Shown here: piece after piece, positions 27,563-36,440 of the stretch
Layout: each line of letters starts with the position of its first letter
How positions within the stretch are numbered: the first letter of the stretch is position 1
Source of the DNA: a virus
Reading direction: 5' to 3' (one strand)
DNA length: 47,757 nt
IMG/VR virus record: IMGVR_UViG_3300042556_001041
Coordinates: 1 to 47,757 of that record
The notes under the pieces: generated by a model
Database searches by the model: none
Told to the model about the DNA's origin: nothing
Seen by the model: only the letters and a program-made list of their open reading frames with translations
Translations under genes and position numbers: made by a program

Positions 27563-29083
27563 TCATGGCAGCCACGCAATCGCCGGCCGAGGGTAGGTGA
27601 TCCATCCCAGGGTAGGCGCCGGGGCCGTCGGGCCGATGAGGGCGCCGGCAACACCTGTGACGGCATTGGCCGCAACGCCGCTGGTCATGGCGTTGCCGTC
27701 GAGGGTCACCGTCACGCTGCCGGTGATGGTGGGTGTGAGTGTGGCCGTCTGGCCAGGCGTTACCGTCGTGTCGTCGAGGACGAGGGCCACAGCGCCAGCC
27801 ACCGCAGGGACCGCCACCGCCGAGGTGGTCGTCGCCGCAGATCCGCGGACGCCGTCATCGCTCGCGCTGGCCGTGCGAATCTTGAACGACCCAGGGACAG
27901 TCAGGCCTCGGAAGGTCGCAGACGGCTCAAGTTCCCAGCGGGCGTCAATTACAGCGTCCCCTGCCCCCGCATCGAGCAGTTCCAGATAGTACGCCGCTGC
28001 GCCGTTCGCCAGTGACGTGCAGTTGCCGCCGATGGCACTTGCTCCGACCGCTGCCGCCTCTGGTCCTGACGGGTTGCCGGGCGCCGCCAGATCCGAGGCG
28101 AGATCGACCTCAGTGAGCGTGCCATCCCTCCATCCCTTGATTTGCCAGTACCGCTGGCGGCGGGAGAACGACGTGTCGCCGTCCGTCACCGTCTCCCACC
28201 CGTATTCATCCACCGACGACGAGGCGCAGAAAATACGAACCATGCCCCAGCGGCAGGTCGTGCCGCCGGACCAGACGCCGCCGAACTCAAGGGCTGTGAA
28301 ATCGTTAGAGGCCGACGTAGCAGCGAGGCCGGCGAGCGTGTAGCCGGTCAAATCGTCCTGATCGTAGGATCCTGCCGCCCGATACCAGATTTCGTAGTAC
28401 GGGGGGCGGGTGCCAGAACTCGACGTGCGGAATACCAGCCAGAAATCGTAGAACGTTGATGCCGCAAATCCGGGGATCGTGTAGATTGTGGCCCCGGAGT
28501 TGCGGATGATGCCGGTATTGGTCAGCGACAGATAAAACAGGGTTTGACCCGTGTATGTGCCGGTGCCCATCGGCAACATGCCAGACACGCCCTGGTCGCC
28601 GGTCCCGCTCTCGTGGGACAGGCGGAAATTAATCTCGATTAGTTTGCTGCCGGTCGGAATGATGCCGTTCCCGTACCTGCGGAACTTCTGGGTGCCGCTC
28701 GTCGGCACGGTCAGGTATCCGCCGCTCAGGCTCTCGCCGGTCACGGTGTCTGTCCAGCCGACCGCTCCCGGCAGTGAGCCCAGGCCGGGATCGTAATACT
28801 CGGAGGTGTCCCACTCGGCAGAGCCGGGCAGGATCAGGCAGGCATCCGCCATGGCCACCGACGCTGCCGGACGGGCGGCAGATGTGCGGCCTTGGATCGT
28901 TCCGGTCGCCGTCCCGGCCCACTGGACACGGGCGAGAGTGGCGCCGCTGCCCATGTCGTACCAGGGCGTCCGCACGGGCTCGGCAGACGACGCCCCAATG
29001 GTGATGCTCTCCTGGTCGGCGCTCAGGGTGTAGGTGCCGGCAAATGCTGAGAATGGCTGGACGCCGGGGACTAATGCGGGCAC
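27563..29083 (-). CDS. Large tail fibre/adhesin (506 aa)
   Basis: GTG 29083 with GGAGG seven bases upstream. Beta-rich throughout: MSGMLPMGTGTYTGQT-type strands, then FYDFWLVFRTSSSGTRPPYY, and a C-terminal Ig-like stretch (DDTTVTPGQTATLTPTITGS). It ends with YPRPAIAWLP. Likely a receptor-binding or wall-binding fibre. Last gene before the moron. Confidence 0.7.
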   Translation of the reverse strand: MPALVPGVQPFSAFAGTYTLSADQESITIGASSAEPVRTPWYDMGSGATLARVQWAGTATGTIQGRTSAARPAASVAMADACLILPGSAEWDTSEYYDPGLGSLPGAVGWTDTVTGESLSGGYLTVPTSGTQKFRRYGNGIIPTGSKLIEINFRLSHESGTGDQGVSGMLPMGTGTYTGQTLFYLSLTNTGIIRNSGATIYTIPGFAASTFYDFWLVFRTSSSGTRPPYYEIWYRAAGSYDQDDLTGYTLAGLAATSASNDFTALEFGGVWSGGTTCRWGMVRIFCASSSVDEYGWETVTDGDTSFSRRQRYWQIKGWRDGTLTEVDLASDLAAPGNPSGPEAAAVGASAIGGNCTSLANGAAAYYLELLDAGAGDAVIDARWELEPSATFRGLTVPGSFKIRTASASDDGVRGSAATTTSAVAVPAVAGAVALVLDDTTVTPGQTATLTPTITGSVTVTLDGNAMTSGVAANAVTGVAGALIGPTAPAPTLGWITYPRPAIAWLP

Positions 29084-29190
29084 GGTGGCACCTCCGGGGG
29101 ATCGGTCAGGCAGACGGTAATCTGCTCAGGGGTCAGGCCGGTTTTCTCGGCGATGAAGGCCACGGCGGCGGCCCGGTCGTCGTCGGTCAT
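29071..29190 (-). CDS. Small protein (39 aa) between endolysin and fibre
   Basis: MTDDDRAAAVAFIAEKTGLT then PEQITVCLTDPPEVPPCPH. The ATG shares its last base region with the endolysin stop (TGATG), and its 3' end carries the GGAGG of the fibre gene. A helix-turn pattern (FIAEKTGLTPEQI); function unknown. Confidence 0.6.
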   Translation of the reverse strand: MTDDDRAAAVAFIAEKTGLTPEQITVCLTDPPEVPPCPH

Positions 29191-29621
29191 CAGTATGTCC
29201 AGCGAACGATTTGGCCGCCAACGCGAGGCCGGGCGTCTGCGTGAACGAACCCCGAACCCATGGCCAGGCCGCCAACCGCCGGCAGGGTGGCGAGGAATGC
29301 GTGCAACTGCGGCAGGCTGGCGGCATGGGGGAACCCGTCGCCAGCGTCGGCTTCAAGGTGCCGGGAGAGCTTGGCCCCGCCGATGCGCTGGTTGTGCGCC
29401 CGGCTGCGGAATACCGATGTCATGGTGATTGGGCCGAGGTGGTCGCGGGCGGGTTGCCAGATGCCATTAAACAGGCGGAACAGGCGAGGCCCGTAGGTTG
29501 CCCAGCCAGACTGCAACTCCGACCAACCCCATGGATCGTTGCGACTGACGCACTCGGACAGGGCGAAGTTTTTGCTCAGTTGCAGGCTGCGGCTGAACGC
29601 CGGCAGGACAAAGGCGCTCAT
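29190..29621 (-). CDS. M15-type peptidase endolysin (143 aa)
   Basis: D,D- or L,D-peptidase that cuts peptidoglycan stems. Zinc ligands fit the M15 pattern: SRHLEADAGD (His88, Asp95; canonical SxHxxGxAxD with Ala for Gly) and FVHADAR (His127-x-Asp129). SVFRSRAHNQRIGG precedes. No signal peptide, so export needs a holin; two membrane-type proteins lie just upstream. ATGA overlap with the HExxH gene. Confidence 0.85.
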   Translation of the reverse strand: MSAFVLPAFSRSLQLSKNFALSECVSRNDPWGWSELQSGWATYGPRLFRLFNGIWQPARDHLGPITMTSVFRSRAHNQRIGGAKLSRHLEADAGDGFPHAASLPQLHAFLATLPAVGGLAMGSGFVHADARPRVGGQIVRWTY

Positions 29622-30271
29622 ACGTCCCTCCACTGGCTCATCTGGTACTTCTGATGCCGCCCGTCGGCGTTGATGCGCTCGTGGTAGCTGTTGAGGCCGT
29701 TGGGATCCATCCGCATCCAGACGACCGCCGACCCGTCGTAGCCCATGTTGGCCACGGGCCAGGCGTTCGAGCGGGCAGCAGCCAGAACGGCCGGAAAGTT
29801 CCGCATAAACGGCACCGTCCGCAGGCCGAGCAGATGCGCCCCGCATGCGTTGGCAAAGTCCTCCTCGCCGTCGGGTCCGGGGATCGCCCGCCAGACCTCC
29901 CACAGTTGCCGGCAGAGCGGATCGGCCGCCGTCGGCAGGATGGCGTAGTAGTGCTGAGCGCAGTGGCCGAGTTCGTGGGCGAGCACGTCCCGCACCGTAA
30001 AATCGCTGTTGATCAGTATGGCGAGGGTGTTGGGCATGGTCGCCCCGCCCCGCATCGTGCCGTCGGCGTTTTTCAGATCCTGCGGCGTGTTGATGTTGGC
30101 CGAGCCGCACCAGATCTTGACGCCTCCGAGCGAGGCCCAGAACGGCGCATGGGGGAATCGGGGAACGAACTCGGTCAGCCAGCGGGTGACGGTGACGGGC
30201 TCGGGGGTCTCGGCCGGGTTGGACTGCCAGAACGTGTCAACCCTGGGGAGCGTTAGGTTACGGATGGGCAT
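29618..30271 (-). CDS. HExxH zinc metalloprotease-like protein (217 aa)
   Basis: VRDVLAHELGHCAQHYYA carries H99-E100-x-x-H103, and GEEDFANACGAH follows 30 residues later with Glu136/137 as a possible third ligand (gluzincin-like). No signal peptide. Its place between holin-like proteins and the endolysin suggests a lysis or particle-associated protease. Substrate unknown. Confidence 0.75.
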   Translation of the reverse strand: MPIRNLTLPRVDTFWQSNPAETPEPVTVTRWLTEFVPRFPHAPFWASLGGVKIWCGSANINTPQDLKNADGTMRGGATMPNTLAILINSDFTVRDVLAHELGHCAQHYYAILPTAADPLCRQLWEVWRAIPGPDGEEDFANACGAHLLGLRTVPFMRNFPAVLAAARSNAWPVANMGYDGSAVVWMRMDPNGLNSYHERINADGRHQKYQMSQWRDV

Positions 30272-30501
30272 CAGCGCTTGCTCCCGGCGTCACGGACGGC
30301 CACGCCGACGCGACTGATCCCGGCCCGCAGGATGTTGACCAGCCAGGGGTTGCCGCTGAGGATCTTGATGTGCGGCGTCAGCCCGTCGAGGACCAGGGCC
30401 AGCAGGGCCGCAGCCAGACCGCCGACGGCCTCGGGGTATGTCTGGTGGAAGGCGACGAGGACATGCCCCACGGGGGCGGCAATGGCGATAGCGTCAGACA
30501 T
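30271..30501 (-). CDS. Holin-like membrane protein (76 aa)
   Basis: The central segment AVGGLAAALLALVLDGL is a transmembrane helix, and PVGHVLVAFH before it is moderately hydrophobic. A basic C-terminus (RAGISRVGVAVRDAGSKR) is typical for small holins. Located immediately upstream of lysis enzymes. Calling it holin is inference from size, helix and position. Confidence 0.55.
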   Translation of the reverse strand: MSDAIAIAAPVGHVLVAFHQTYPEAVGGLAAALLALVLDGLTPHIKILSGNPWLVNILRAGISRVGVAVRDAGSKR

Positions 30502-30519
30502 GGTGGCGGTCTCCCTGGC

Positions 30520-30777
30520 CTATTGGCCGATTCCGAACTTGCGTTTCAGGAGGTCGGCGAGGGCGGTCATGGCGCCAACCCCGACGAGGGCGCCGCCCCT
30601 TTTGAACAGGGCAACGTCCCGCTCGACGTTGGATATGCGCCCACTCAGGCCGATGCGTGATGGGTCGGCAGGGTCGCCGTGCATGTCCCGGCGATGCTCG
30701 TCACGGTAGGCGTCGAGTTTGGCCTCCATCCGCTCGATTGGATCGTCGGGCCATTGCCCCATCGGTGATGTGGTCAT
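30520..30777 (-). CDS. Small protein with terminal hydrophobic helix (85 aa)
   Basis: From ATG 30777. A charged helical N-terminal part (ERMEAKLDAYRDEHRRDMHG), ISNVERDVALFK, then GGALVGVGAMTALADLLKRK. Coiled-coil plus one C-terminal helix resembles XhlA-type holin accessory proteins. Neighbour of the holin-like gene. Confidence 0.6.
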   Translation of the reverse strand: MTTSPMGQWPDDPIERMEAKLDAYRDEHRRDMHGDPADPSRIGLSGRISNVERDVALFKRGGALVGVGAMTALADLLKRKFGIGQ

Positions 30778-30823
30778 GGTGCGTATATCCTCCCGGTATC
30801 GAGCCAGTAAAATCGGTTTGGGG

Positions 30824-31168
30824 TTAAACGGGGGAGATGGGCAGCGAGCCGGCGGCCGTGCCATCGGCGAGGAACAGGACGAGCGCCGGCCCGTCGGGGT
30901 TGATGGCGACGGTATTGCCCGCCGTCACTTCCTGCGGCTGGCTGCCTTTCAACTCCGGACCTTCGGGGTCGTCCGGGTCGGGGAAGGTCACCGGGATCAA
31001 CTGCGTGACAGTGGCGCCGACGTGGGCGGCGTAGGTGGCGAATGCGTCAGGCTGGCGGCAGACGTAGATGGCGGCCCCTGGGTATCCGGCGGCGACGGCC
31101 TCGCTGATCTTGTCGTCAGGGTTGTTGCTCATGACCGAGATGGCCCCTGCGTTGTCGATGATCCACAT
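30824..31168 (-). CDS. Hypothetical fibre-region protein (114 aa)
   Basis: From ATG 31168 (MWIIDNAGAISVMSNNPDDK), just past the Gly-rich gene; an ATG at 31183 is an alternative start overlapping it. Beta-rich, acidic middle (PDPDDPEGPELK). Possible fibre chaperone or small structural protein. Confidence 0.55.
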   Translation of the reverse strand: MWIIDNAGAISVMSNNPDDKISEAVAAGYPGAAIYVCRQPDAFATYAAHVGATVTQLIPVTFPDPDDPEGPELKGSQPQEVTAGNTVAINPDGPALVLFLADGTAAGSLPISPV

Positions 31169-31170
31169 GG

Positions 31171-31947
31171 TTAGACCTGCCATTCCAGCTTGGCGTAGCC
31201 ACGGGCGCCGGCGCCGCCGAAATAATTAGTGGCCATGGTCGTCGAGAATGACGGGGCAGCACCAGCGCCGAACCCCAGGCCACCGGACTGGCCGCTCTGG
31301 GATGCCGTGGTCAGGGATTGCGATCCGTAGCCGCCGGCGCCGTAGTTGGCCGACGCGCCGCCGAGGAAGTGGTTGGCACCGGCTCCGCCGTTGGCGCCGC
31401 CGCCGGCCCCGGTGATAAAGGTCAGATCAGGCGTGTCGACGAGCTTTTTGGGGTTGCCGCCGCGGCCGGATTCGTAGGCCGAGTTGCCGCCGGCCCCGCT
31501 GGCCCAGCCTGCCGCAGTGTTGGTCAGGCCCTCCCATCCGTTGTTACCGTTGGCGCCGCCGGCCTGGGTTGCTGTGGTCGCCGGAGCGCCAGCCCCGCCG
31601 CCGCCGCCGGTCGCCGCAGCGATGACGGTGGACGACCGCTGGATCTGGCTGGTCCCGCCCGTGCCGCCCGCACTGCCGCCGGACGCTCCGGCAGCACCGC
31701 CAGCGCCGACGACGACCGTCAGCGTCTCGCCGGGGGTGACAGAGATCCAGCCCGCTGCGTAGTTCCCGGACCCACCGCCGCCGCCGAAGATGTTGTTATT
31801 GGTCCCAGACCCGCCGCCGCCGCCGCCGCCGCCGACGAGGGTGTAGCGCATTCGGTAGACGCCGGAAGGCACGACGAGGGAATTGGAGCCGGCGGCGCTG
31901 GCATACTCGCTGTATCGCCAGGTGTTGTTGGGGCTGATGACGGACAT
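31171..31947 (-). CDS. Glycine-rich tail protein (258 aa)
   Basis: From ATG 31947. Long Gly tracts (GGGGGGGGSG near residue 44, GGGGGSGNYAAG, further GG/GA runs) with regular GGA motifs and a conserved end GGAGARGYAKLEWQV. It matches glycine-rich phage tail-tip or fibre-adhesin proteins that form polyglycine sandwiches. Probably receptor binding. Confidence 0.75.
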   Translation of the reverse strand: MSVISPNNTWRYSEYASAAGSNSLVVPSGVYRMRYTLVGGGGGGGGSGTNNNIFGGGGGSGNYAAGWISVTPGETLTVVVGAGGAAGASGGSAGGTGGTSQIQRSSTVIAAATGGGGGAGAPATTATQAGGANGNNGWEGLTNTAAGWASGAGGNSAYESGRGGNPKKLVDTPDLTFITGAGGGANGGAGANHFLGGASANYGAGGYGSQSLTTASQSGQSGGLGFGAGAAPSFSTTMATNYFGGAGARGYAKLEWQV

Positions 31948-31969
31948 GGCCGATCCTTTCGGGCGCAAC

Positions 31970-31992
31970 AAAAAGCCCCACCGAGGCAGGGC
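31970..31992 (-). terminator. Terminator-like hairpin between fibre genes
   Basis: Minus strand GCCCTGCC...GGTGGGGC hairpin followed by TTTTT. Its shape and flanking sequence resemble the one before the portal (1711-1735). It splits the late operon before the Gly-rich gene. Confidence 0.5.
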
Positions 31993-32007
31993 GTGGATGG
32001 GTGCGGG

Positions 32008-32511
32008 TTAGCTGACGCTGACGAGGATGTCCCGGGCGTCTGCCGGGGCTGCGGTCAACCGGACGATGAGCAGATCACCGGCGGCGATGGTCGTGGTGTT
32101 GGGCAGGCTGCCACTGGCAATCGTCGCCGCTGCGTAGCCGCCGTTGCATGTCAGCGCCGGCAGCGGGTTGGACGTGTAGAGGTTGACGGCGGCGCCGCCC
32201 GGCGTGACCTTCCACAGCCCGAACTCGATGGTGCCGCTGGCTGGGGTTTGCGGGCAGACGACCGTGATGGCGCCGATTTCAAACTCGGACGTGATGAGGT
32301 ACTGCCCCATGTCAAGGCCGACCATGGAATCCAACCCGCCGACGCCCTCGAACGTGTAGCCGACGAGTCCGCTGATGTTGGCGACCTGCTGGAAAAGCCA
32401 GTTAAACTCGCCAGCGGGCGGCTTGTTGCCGGTCTCATAGCCGAGCGCCTTGCGGCCACTGCTCGGCTCCTGAACGTCGGCGCCGGGATCGGTCGCCCAT
32501 GTGAAGGCCAT
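32008..32511 (-). CDS. Tail fibre-associated protein (167 aa)
   Basis: MAFTWATDPGADVQEPSSGR then KALGYETGNKPPAGEFNWLF: the GxxxxKPPAxxxNWL segment is common at the start of phage fibre proteins. The rest is beta-rich. Probably connects baseplate and fibres. Confidence 0.65.
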   Translation of the reverse strand: MAFTWATDPGADVQEPSSGRKALGYETGNKPPAGEFNWLFQQVANISGLVGYTFEGVGGLDSMVGLDMGQYLITSEFEIGAITVVCPQTPASGTIEFGLWKVTPGGAAVNLYTSNPLPALTCNGGYAAATIASGSLPNTTTIAAGDLLIVRLTAAPADARDILVSVS

Positions 32512-33074
32512 TAGAGAATCCTCCGTGCAAGCTCGCCCTCGCCGAAGCCAAGGGCCGTGGGGTCGCCGTCAAAGCCGAATGCCTCGGTGGGGTGGTAGAC
32601 GACGACTGTCAGATTGATGGGCGGCGTCGCCTGGACGAGGATGTCGGCGAGCCCGTCGTCGGTGAGCAGGAGCGTGTCCGTCACCTCGACGTGGGCCGTA
32701 GCCGTGGCGATCTCGCTGATCCATGCGCCCGTGGCTCCGACTTGCCGCAGGAAGGCGTAGACCGTCTCCGGCGTGCCGTATCCCGTGTTGACGATGATCC
32801 GGCCGTAGATCAGCGCCCGGTAAGCCTCGTCGTCGGTGGCGTCGGGACCGTCGACGCTGCGGGGTTGGCCGACCATCTCGCCAAGGGTGTCCAGCGTCGC
32901 CCCGGTGGCCTGCTGGATCGTGCGCCCGTCGATGCAGTCCCATAGCGCATCCTCGATGGCCTGCACCTGTTCGGAGAAGGCGTCGAGGACGGCCAGCAGT
33001 CGGGTCTTGTCGTTGAACTGATCGGCGAGGCGGTCACGGGCAATGCCTTCGTGGTCGGTGATGTGCTCGGTCAT
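32511..33074 (-). CDS. Baseplate protein, gpI/DUF2612-like (187 aa)
   Basis: The N-terminal region (RLADQFNDKTRLLAVLDAFS, then AIEDALWDCIDGRTIQQATG) and the middle (LDTLGEMVGQPR, AYRALIYGRI) match myophage wedge-tip proteins that follow gpJ. Overlaps gpJ by 4 bases. Confidence 0.78.
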   Translation of the reverse strand: MTEHITDHEGIARDRLADQFNDKTRLLAVLDAFSEQVQAIEDALWDCIDGRTIQQATGATLDTLGEMVGQPRSVDGPDATDDEAYRALIYGRIIVNTGYGTPETVYAFLRQVGATGAWISEIATATAHVEVTDTLLLTDDGLADILVQATPPINLTVVVYHPTEAFGFDGDPTALGFGEGELARRIL

Positions 33075-34222
33075 GCCGTCACCTGAGCCAGCGAGGTCGT
33101 GGCGATCTCACTGATGGCGATGCTGACGGGCGTATTCGGCACCGTCGGCCCGGGGCTGGTCCCGATGGACAGCGACACCGAGAGGATTCCGGAGACGCCG
33201 GTCAGGGCGGATTGCAGGGCGAACGGCGTTACGTCGTCGCCGTTGGCGAGGTCGTTGATGGCGTCGACCACCAGGCCCCGCACGGTCGTCATGCTGGCGA
33301 CGAAGGCCGAGCTCGTGGCGATGGCCAGCGAGCAGTAGATGCTGACGGGCGTCGGGCGGGAAAAGAACACGTTTTGAGCGTTGCCGAAACTGTCCGTGAT
33401 GGCGACCGTGACGCCGCCATGGGTGGCGATGCCGGCGGGCTTGGTGTCCCAGATCATCTGACCGATGGCCGTGGTGGCCCCGCCGACAACCGTGGCCTCA
33501 AAACTGTGCGGCGGGCGGCCGTCCCCGTCGGTCGTGTCCGTGCGGTTCTCGGTGACGCCGGCAAACTCGACGCCGCTGATCCCCAGTAGTCGGTTTTCGA
33601 TGGCCTGGATCCCGCCCGCTTGAGCGATGACCAGGGCGCCACGCCTGCGGATGCGCAGGTCTGCGTCCGTTTCCTGATCACGGCCCACATCGGCGTCGGA
33701 GGCGTTGGTCGAGCTCGTCCATCCGCTGACGGGCGTCACGATCTCGGTCAGGGTGCCGGCGAGTGCTTCGACCTCACCGGCCACCGTCGCCCGGCATTCT
33801 ACGGTGACGCTGCCGCTGGCCGGGATGATCACCTCCGTCAGCGTTTCGAACGTCGCCCCGGTGGCGGTGACCCGGACCTGACGGCCGATGGGTAGGGTGA
33901 CAGGCGACCCGCCGGTGGTGGCACAGGTGACGGTGACAGTTGAGAACGTCGCACCGAGGCGGGCATGGCCTGTGACGGCGACGACGTTGTCGAGGTTGGC
34001 GGCGCTGGACGTATCGGGGAATGCCGAGCCATAGACGGCGTCGGACAGTTCCCACAGTTCGGCAAGGCGTTCGGCTTGAATGCCGATCAACTGGCCCATG
34101 ACGGAATCGCCCGTGACCTTGACGGCGTCGCCGAAGGCGGATCGGTAGGCGGCCTGTAGTTCGCTTTCGATGTCGGCGAGCCGCTTGCGGAGGAAGCCGG
34201 TGCTGGTCAGTCCGAACGTCAT
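33071..34222 (-). CDS. Baseplate J-like protein (383 aa)
   Basis: From ATG 34222. MTFGLTSTGFLRKRLADIES then ELQAAYRSAFGDAV and GQLIGIQAERLAELWELSDA are the gpJ-family opening. The centre has DVGRDQETDADLRIRRRGAL and ENRLLGISGVEFAGV. Forms baseplate wedges with gp25-like and gpI. ATGA overlap with the gp25-like gene. Confidence 0.9.
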   Translation of the reverse strand: MTFGLTSTGFLRKRLADIESELQAAYRSAFGDAVKVTGDSVMGQLIGIQAERLAELWELSDAVYGSAFPDTSSAANLDNVVAVTGHARLGATFSTVTVTCATTGGSPVTLPIGRQVRVTATGATFETLTEVIIPASGSVTVECRATVAGEVEALAGTLTEIVTPVSGWTSSTNASDADVGRDQETDADLRIRRRGALVIAQAGGIQAIENRLLGISGVEFAGVTENRTDTTDGDGRPPHSFEATVVGGATTAIGQMIWDTKPAGIATHGGVTVAITDSFGNAQNVFFSRPTPVSIYCSLAIATSSAFVASMTTVRGLVVDAINDLANGDDVTPFALQSALTGVSGILSVSLSIGTSPGPTVPNTPVSIAISEIATTSLAQVTA

Positions 34223-34596
34223 AGCCCAATCACCTCGGCATCTGCGATAGCGGTCCCGTCCTCGGTCGTGCCGGCGAAGGTCACGACCAGCGAGCGGGTG
34301 GATGTGGTAAAGGTCTGGCTGTAGGCGGTGAGCGTCGCCATGCCGGGCGTTTCGAGGATGGTGCGGCGTAGCAACCCCTCGACCGCCATCAGGTCCGGCC
34401 CCTTGACCCAGACTACGCCGGGGTAGTCCGTGCCGAGCCGGGTGTCTAGGAACCACTCACCGAGGACCAGCCGCAGGCGGATCTTGACAGCCTGCGCCAC
34501 CTCGGCCCCGTCGCTGACGATCAGGAAGTCGCCGACTGTGATTTGCAGGTCGCCCGTGCCCTCGCCGGTGGCGATCAGTTGCAGGTCACTAGCCAT
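34219..34596 (-). CDS. gp25-like baseplate wedge protein (125 aa)
   Basis: VAQAVKIRLRLVLGEWFLDT, then RLGTDYPGVVWVKGPD and RRTILETPGM: the gp25/DUF2634 lysozyme-like wedge pattern. Overlaps the spike gene by 8 bases and gpJ by 4. Confidence 0.88.
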   Translation of the reverse strand: MASDLQLIATGEGTGDLQITVGDFLIVSDGAEVAQAVKIRLRLVLGEWFLDTRLGTDYPGVVWVKGPDLMAVEGLLRRTILETPGMATLTAYSQTFTTSTRSLVVTFAGTTEDGTAIADAEVIGL

Positions 34597-35317
34597 TGGC
34601 GAACACCTTTCCCGATGCGATGGCCCCGAGTGCGCCGATGGGCGTCAGGGGCGGCGACGGCGGGCCGACCGCTGCCGTCGGGTGCATGTGGGCGTCGAAT
34701 GCAGCCTGGATCTGGTCGAGCCGTGACTTGGTTTCGGTGGCGAGGGCGAGGGCTTGGCTGGCATTGGCCGCACCGAGGCGCACACTGTCGCCGATGGCCT
34801 GCACCTGGGACGCCGTGACCCGCAACTGCGCCGCCCCGTTCTCCTTGCCGATGACGATGTGGGCCGTCGGGGCGTTGGGGATCGGGTTGGCCTTGGTGGT
34901 CATGCCGGGGATGCAAACGGCGTCGGTCACGTCATGGGTGCGGGCGTCGTCGGGGTCGATCACCGATGCGCCGTCGCTGTCGAGATAGGCGTCGAGGCTG
35001 CGCTCGGAGAACACCAGCAGGCAGGGGTCGCCCTCGGTCAGCGGCCAGGCGATGCAGAACCCGCCGCCACGGGGGAACGCCACTGGAACGGCCGTGATGA
35101 CCGGGTATTCGTCGTCCTGCTGCACGATCTCGCCGTCGGCTCCGTCGACGTTGAACCGGCGCTTGAGCAGCGGCTTGACGTTGGCGAGGCACTTGGTGGC
35201 GTCGTAGCTCTCGATGCGGCCGGGGATGGCCGTATGGACCTCGGCAATGTGGCCACGGGTAAGGTCGTCGACCTGTTGCTGCGGGTCTGGATCGTAGGTC
35301 TGCTCGTAGCCCATCAC
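34589..35317 (-). CDS. Baseplate spike protein (gp138/gpV-like, 242 aa)
   Basis: IPGRIESYDATKCLANVKPL then GFCIAWPLTEGDPCLLVFSE form the OB-fold of membrane-piercing spikes (gp138 N-terminal type). The C-terminal part has DAHMHPTAAV, a His-containing tip like metal-binding spike ends. Sits at the tail tip under the hub. Confidence 0.85.
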   Translation of the reverse strand: MMGYEQTYDPDPQQQVDDLTRGHIAEVHTAIPGRIESYDATKCLANVKPLLKRRFNVDGADGEIVQQDDEYPVITAVPVAFPRGGGFCIAWPLTEGDPCLLVFSERSLDAYLDSDGASVIDPDDARTHDVTDAVCIPGMTTKANPIPNAPTAHIVIGKENGAAQLRVTASQVQAIGDSVRLGAANASQALALATETKSRLDQIQAAFDAHMHPTAAVGPPSPPLTPIGALGAIASGKVFANG

Positions 35318-36135
35318 GTCACCTTCACCGCTGTTATGTCCGTGTACCAGTCGTTGCCGTCGGTGTCGCCGGAATGCTCGACGGTTTCGGCGAGGAACAC
35401 GCCGTCGACGGCCCGGCTCTTGATCTTGACCGGCATCCCCGGCACGATTTGACCCTGCATCAGGGACCGGACCTTATAGCCCCGGTCAGTTTTCTCGGGG
35501 CTGCCGATCATGCCGGTCGACGGGGTGAGCAGCACGGCGTCCGCTGTCGGGTTGGCCGATGCCGTGGCGCCGATGGGGAACACGACGAGATAGCCGTCCT
35601 GGATCGACCAGCGCAGGCCACGGGTGCGGCAGATGCTGTCCAGTTGGAACCGGGCCGGGCCGCTCAGAACCCTGCCGTTGCCGTACTTCTTGCCGTCGAG
35701 GCCGCTGATGGACTTGACCGGCAGGTTGAGCTTCTTGGCGATGGCACGGATGGCGGATTCCTCTGTCGTGTCCGGGGCGAGGGTTTCGCTGATCACGGCC
35801 CCGTATGCCGTCATGCCGTCGGCGGCCTCCACCTTGGTTTCCCAGTCGACGCCTTCCAGCGTTGACGATGCCCGCAGGATCTCGCCGCTGGCGATCTTGA
35901 CGAGGCGCCCGTCGTAGCCCGCTTCGATCATCAGCGCCGTCTTGCGCTTCTCGAACAGGGCGCGGGTGTCGAGGGCGAGGTTGTAGATGGTCAGGTCGAT
36001 GTCGTTGGGCGTGCTGGCGGCGGTCTTTTTGACGCTGAACCGGCAGTCGATGTCCGTCCACTGCTTGCCGTTGGCCCCGGGCTCGCCGACGGTGATGCGC
36101 CAGGCCCGCCGGTAAAGGTCACTCCCCGTCGTCAT
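35314..36135 (-). CDS. Baseplate hub protein (273 aa)
   Basis: From ATG 36135. SDLYRRAWRITVGEPGANGK then NDIDLTIYNLALDTRALFEK and a phage-late-control-D-like middle. It probably forms the trimeric hub that joins tail tube and spike. The longer frame start at 36267 would overlap the plug gene heavily. ATGA overlap with the spike gene. Confidence 0.8.
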   Translation of the reverse strand: MTTGSDLYRRAWRITVGEPGANGKQWTDIDCRFSVKKTAASTPNDIDLTIYNLALDTRALFEKRKTALMIEAGYDGRLVKIASGEILRASSTLEGVDWETKVEAADGMTAYGAVISETLAPDTTEESAIRAIAKKLNLPVKSISGLDGKKYGNGRVLSGPARFQLDSICRTRGLRWSIQDGYLVVFPIGATASANPTADAVLLTPSTGMIGSPEKTDRGYKVRSLMQGQIVPGMPVKIKSRAVDGVFLAETVEHSGDTDGNDWYTDITAVKVT

Positions 36136-36439
36136 AGCAGACCAGCACTCTCGTCCCCAGATCGGTTTCATCCGGGTCCGTGCCCGTGCCCTCGAGGTCA
36201 ACCGTGAAGATGGTCCCGGCCGGCATCCGATCGTCGACGATGGCAGCGAACGGCTCCCAGTCGGCACGGATCACCTGACCATTGGCGATGACCGTGCCAT
36301 CGGGCAGGCCGATGCCGATAGACCAGCATTCCGCCCGGGTGTTGTAGGCGAGGTCGAAACGATAGACGGTAGACCCCAGATCCACGTCGACGGTGTAGGC
36401 GGGTAGCAGGGCGTCAATCGGCAGGACGGTCAGGGCCAC
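36119..36439 (-). CDS. Baseplate plug-like protein (106 aa)
   Basis: YTVDVDLGSTVYRFDLAYNT then AECWSIGIGLPDGTVIANG and DWEPFAAI: the beta-sandwich pattern of small phage proteins (DUF6983 type) placed between Dit-like and hub genes in short-tailed myophages. Overlaps the hub gene by 17 bases. Confidence 0.7.
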   Translation of the reverse strand: MALTVLPIDALLPAYTVDVDLGSTVYRFDLAYNTRAECWSIGIGLPDGTVIANGQVIRADWEPFAAIVDDRMPAGTIFTVDLEGTGTDPDETDLGTRVLVCYDDGE

Positions 36440-36440
36440 G

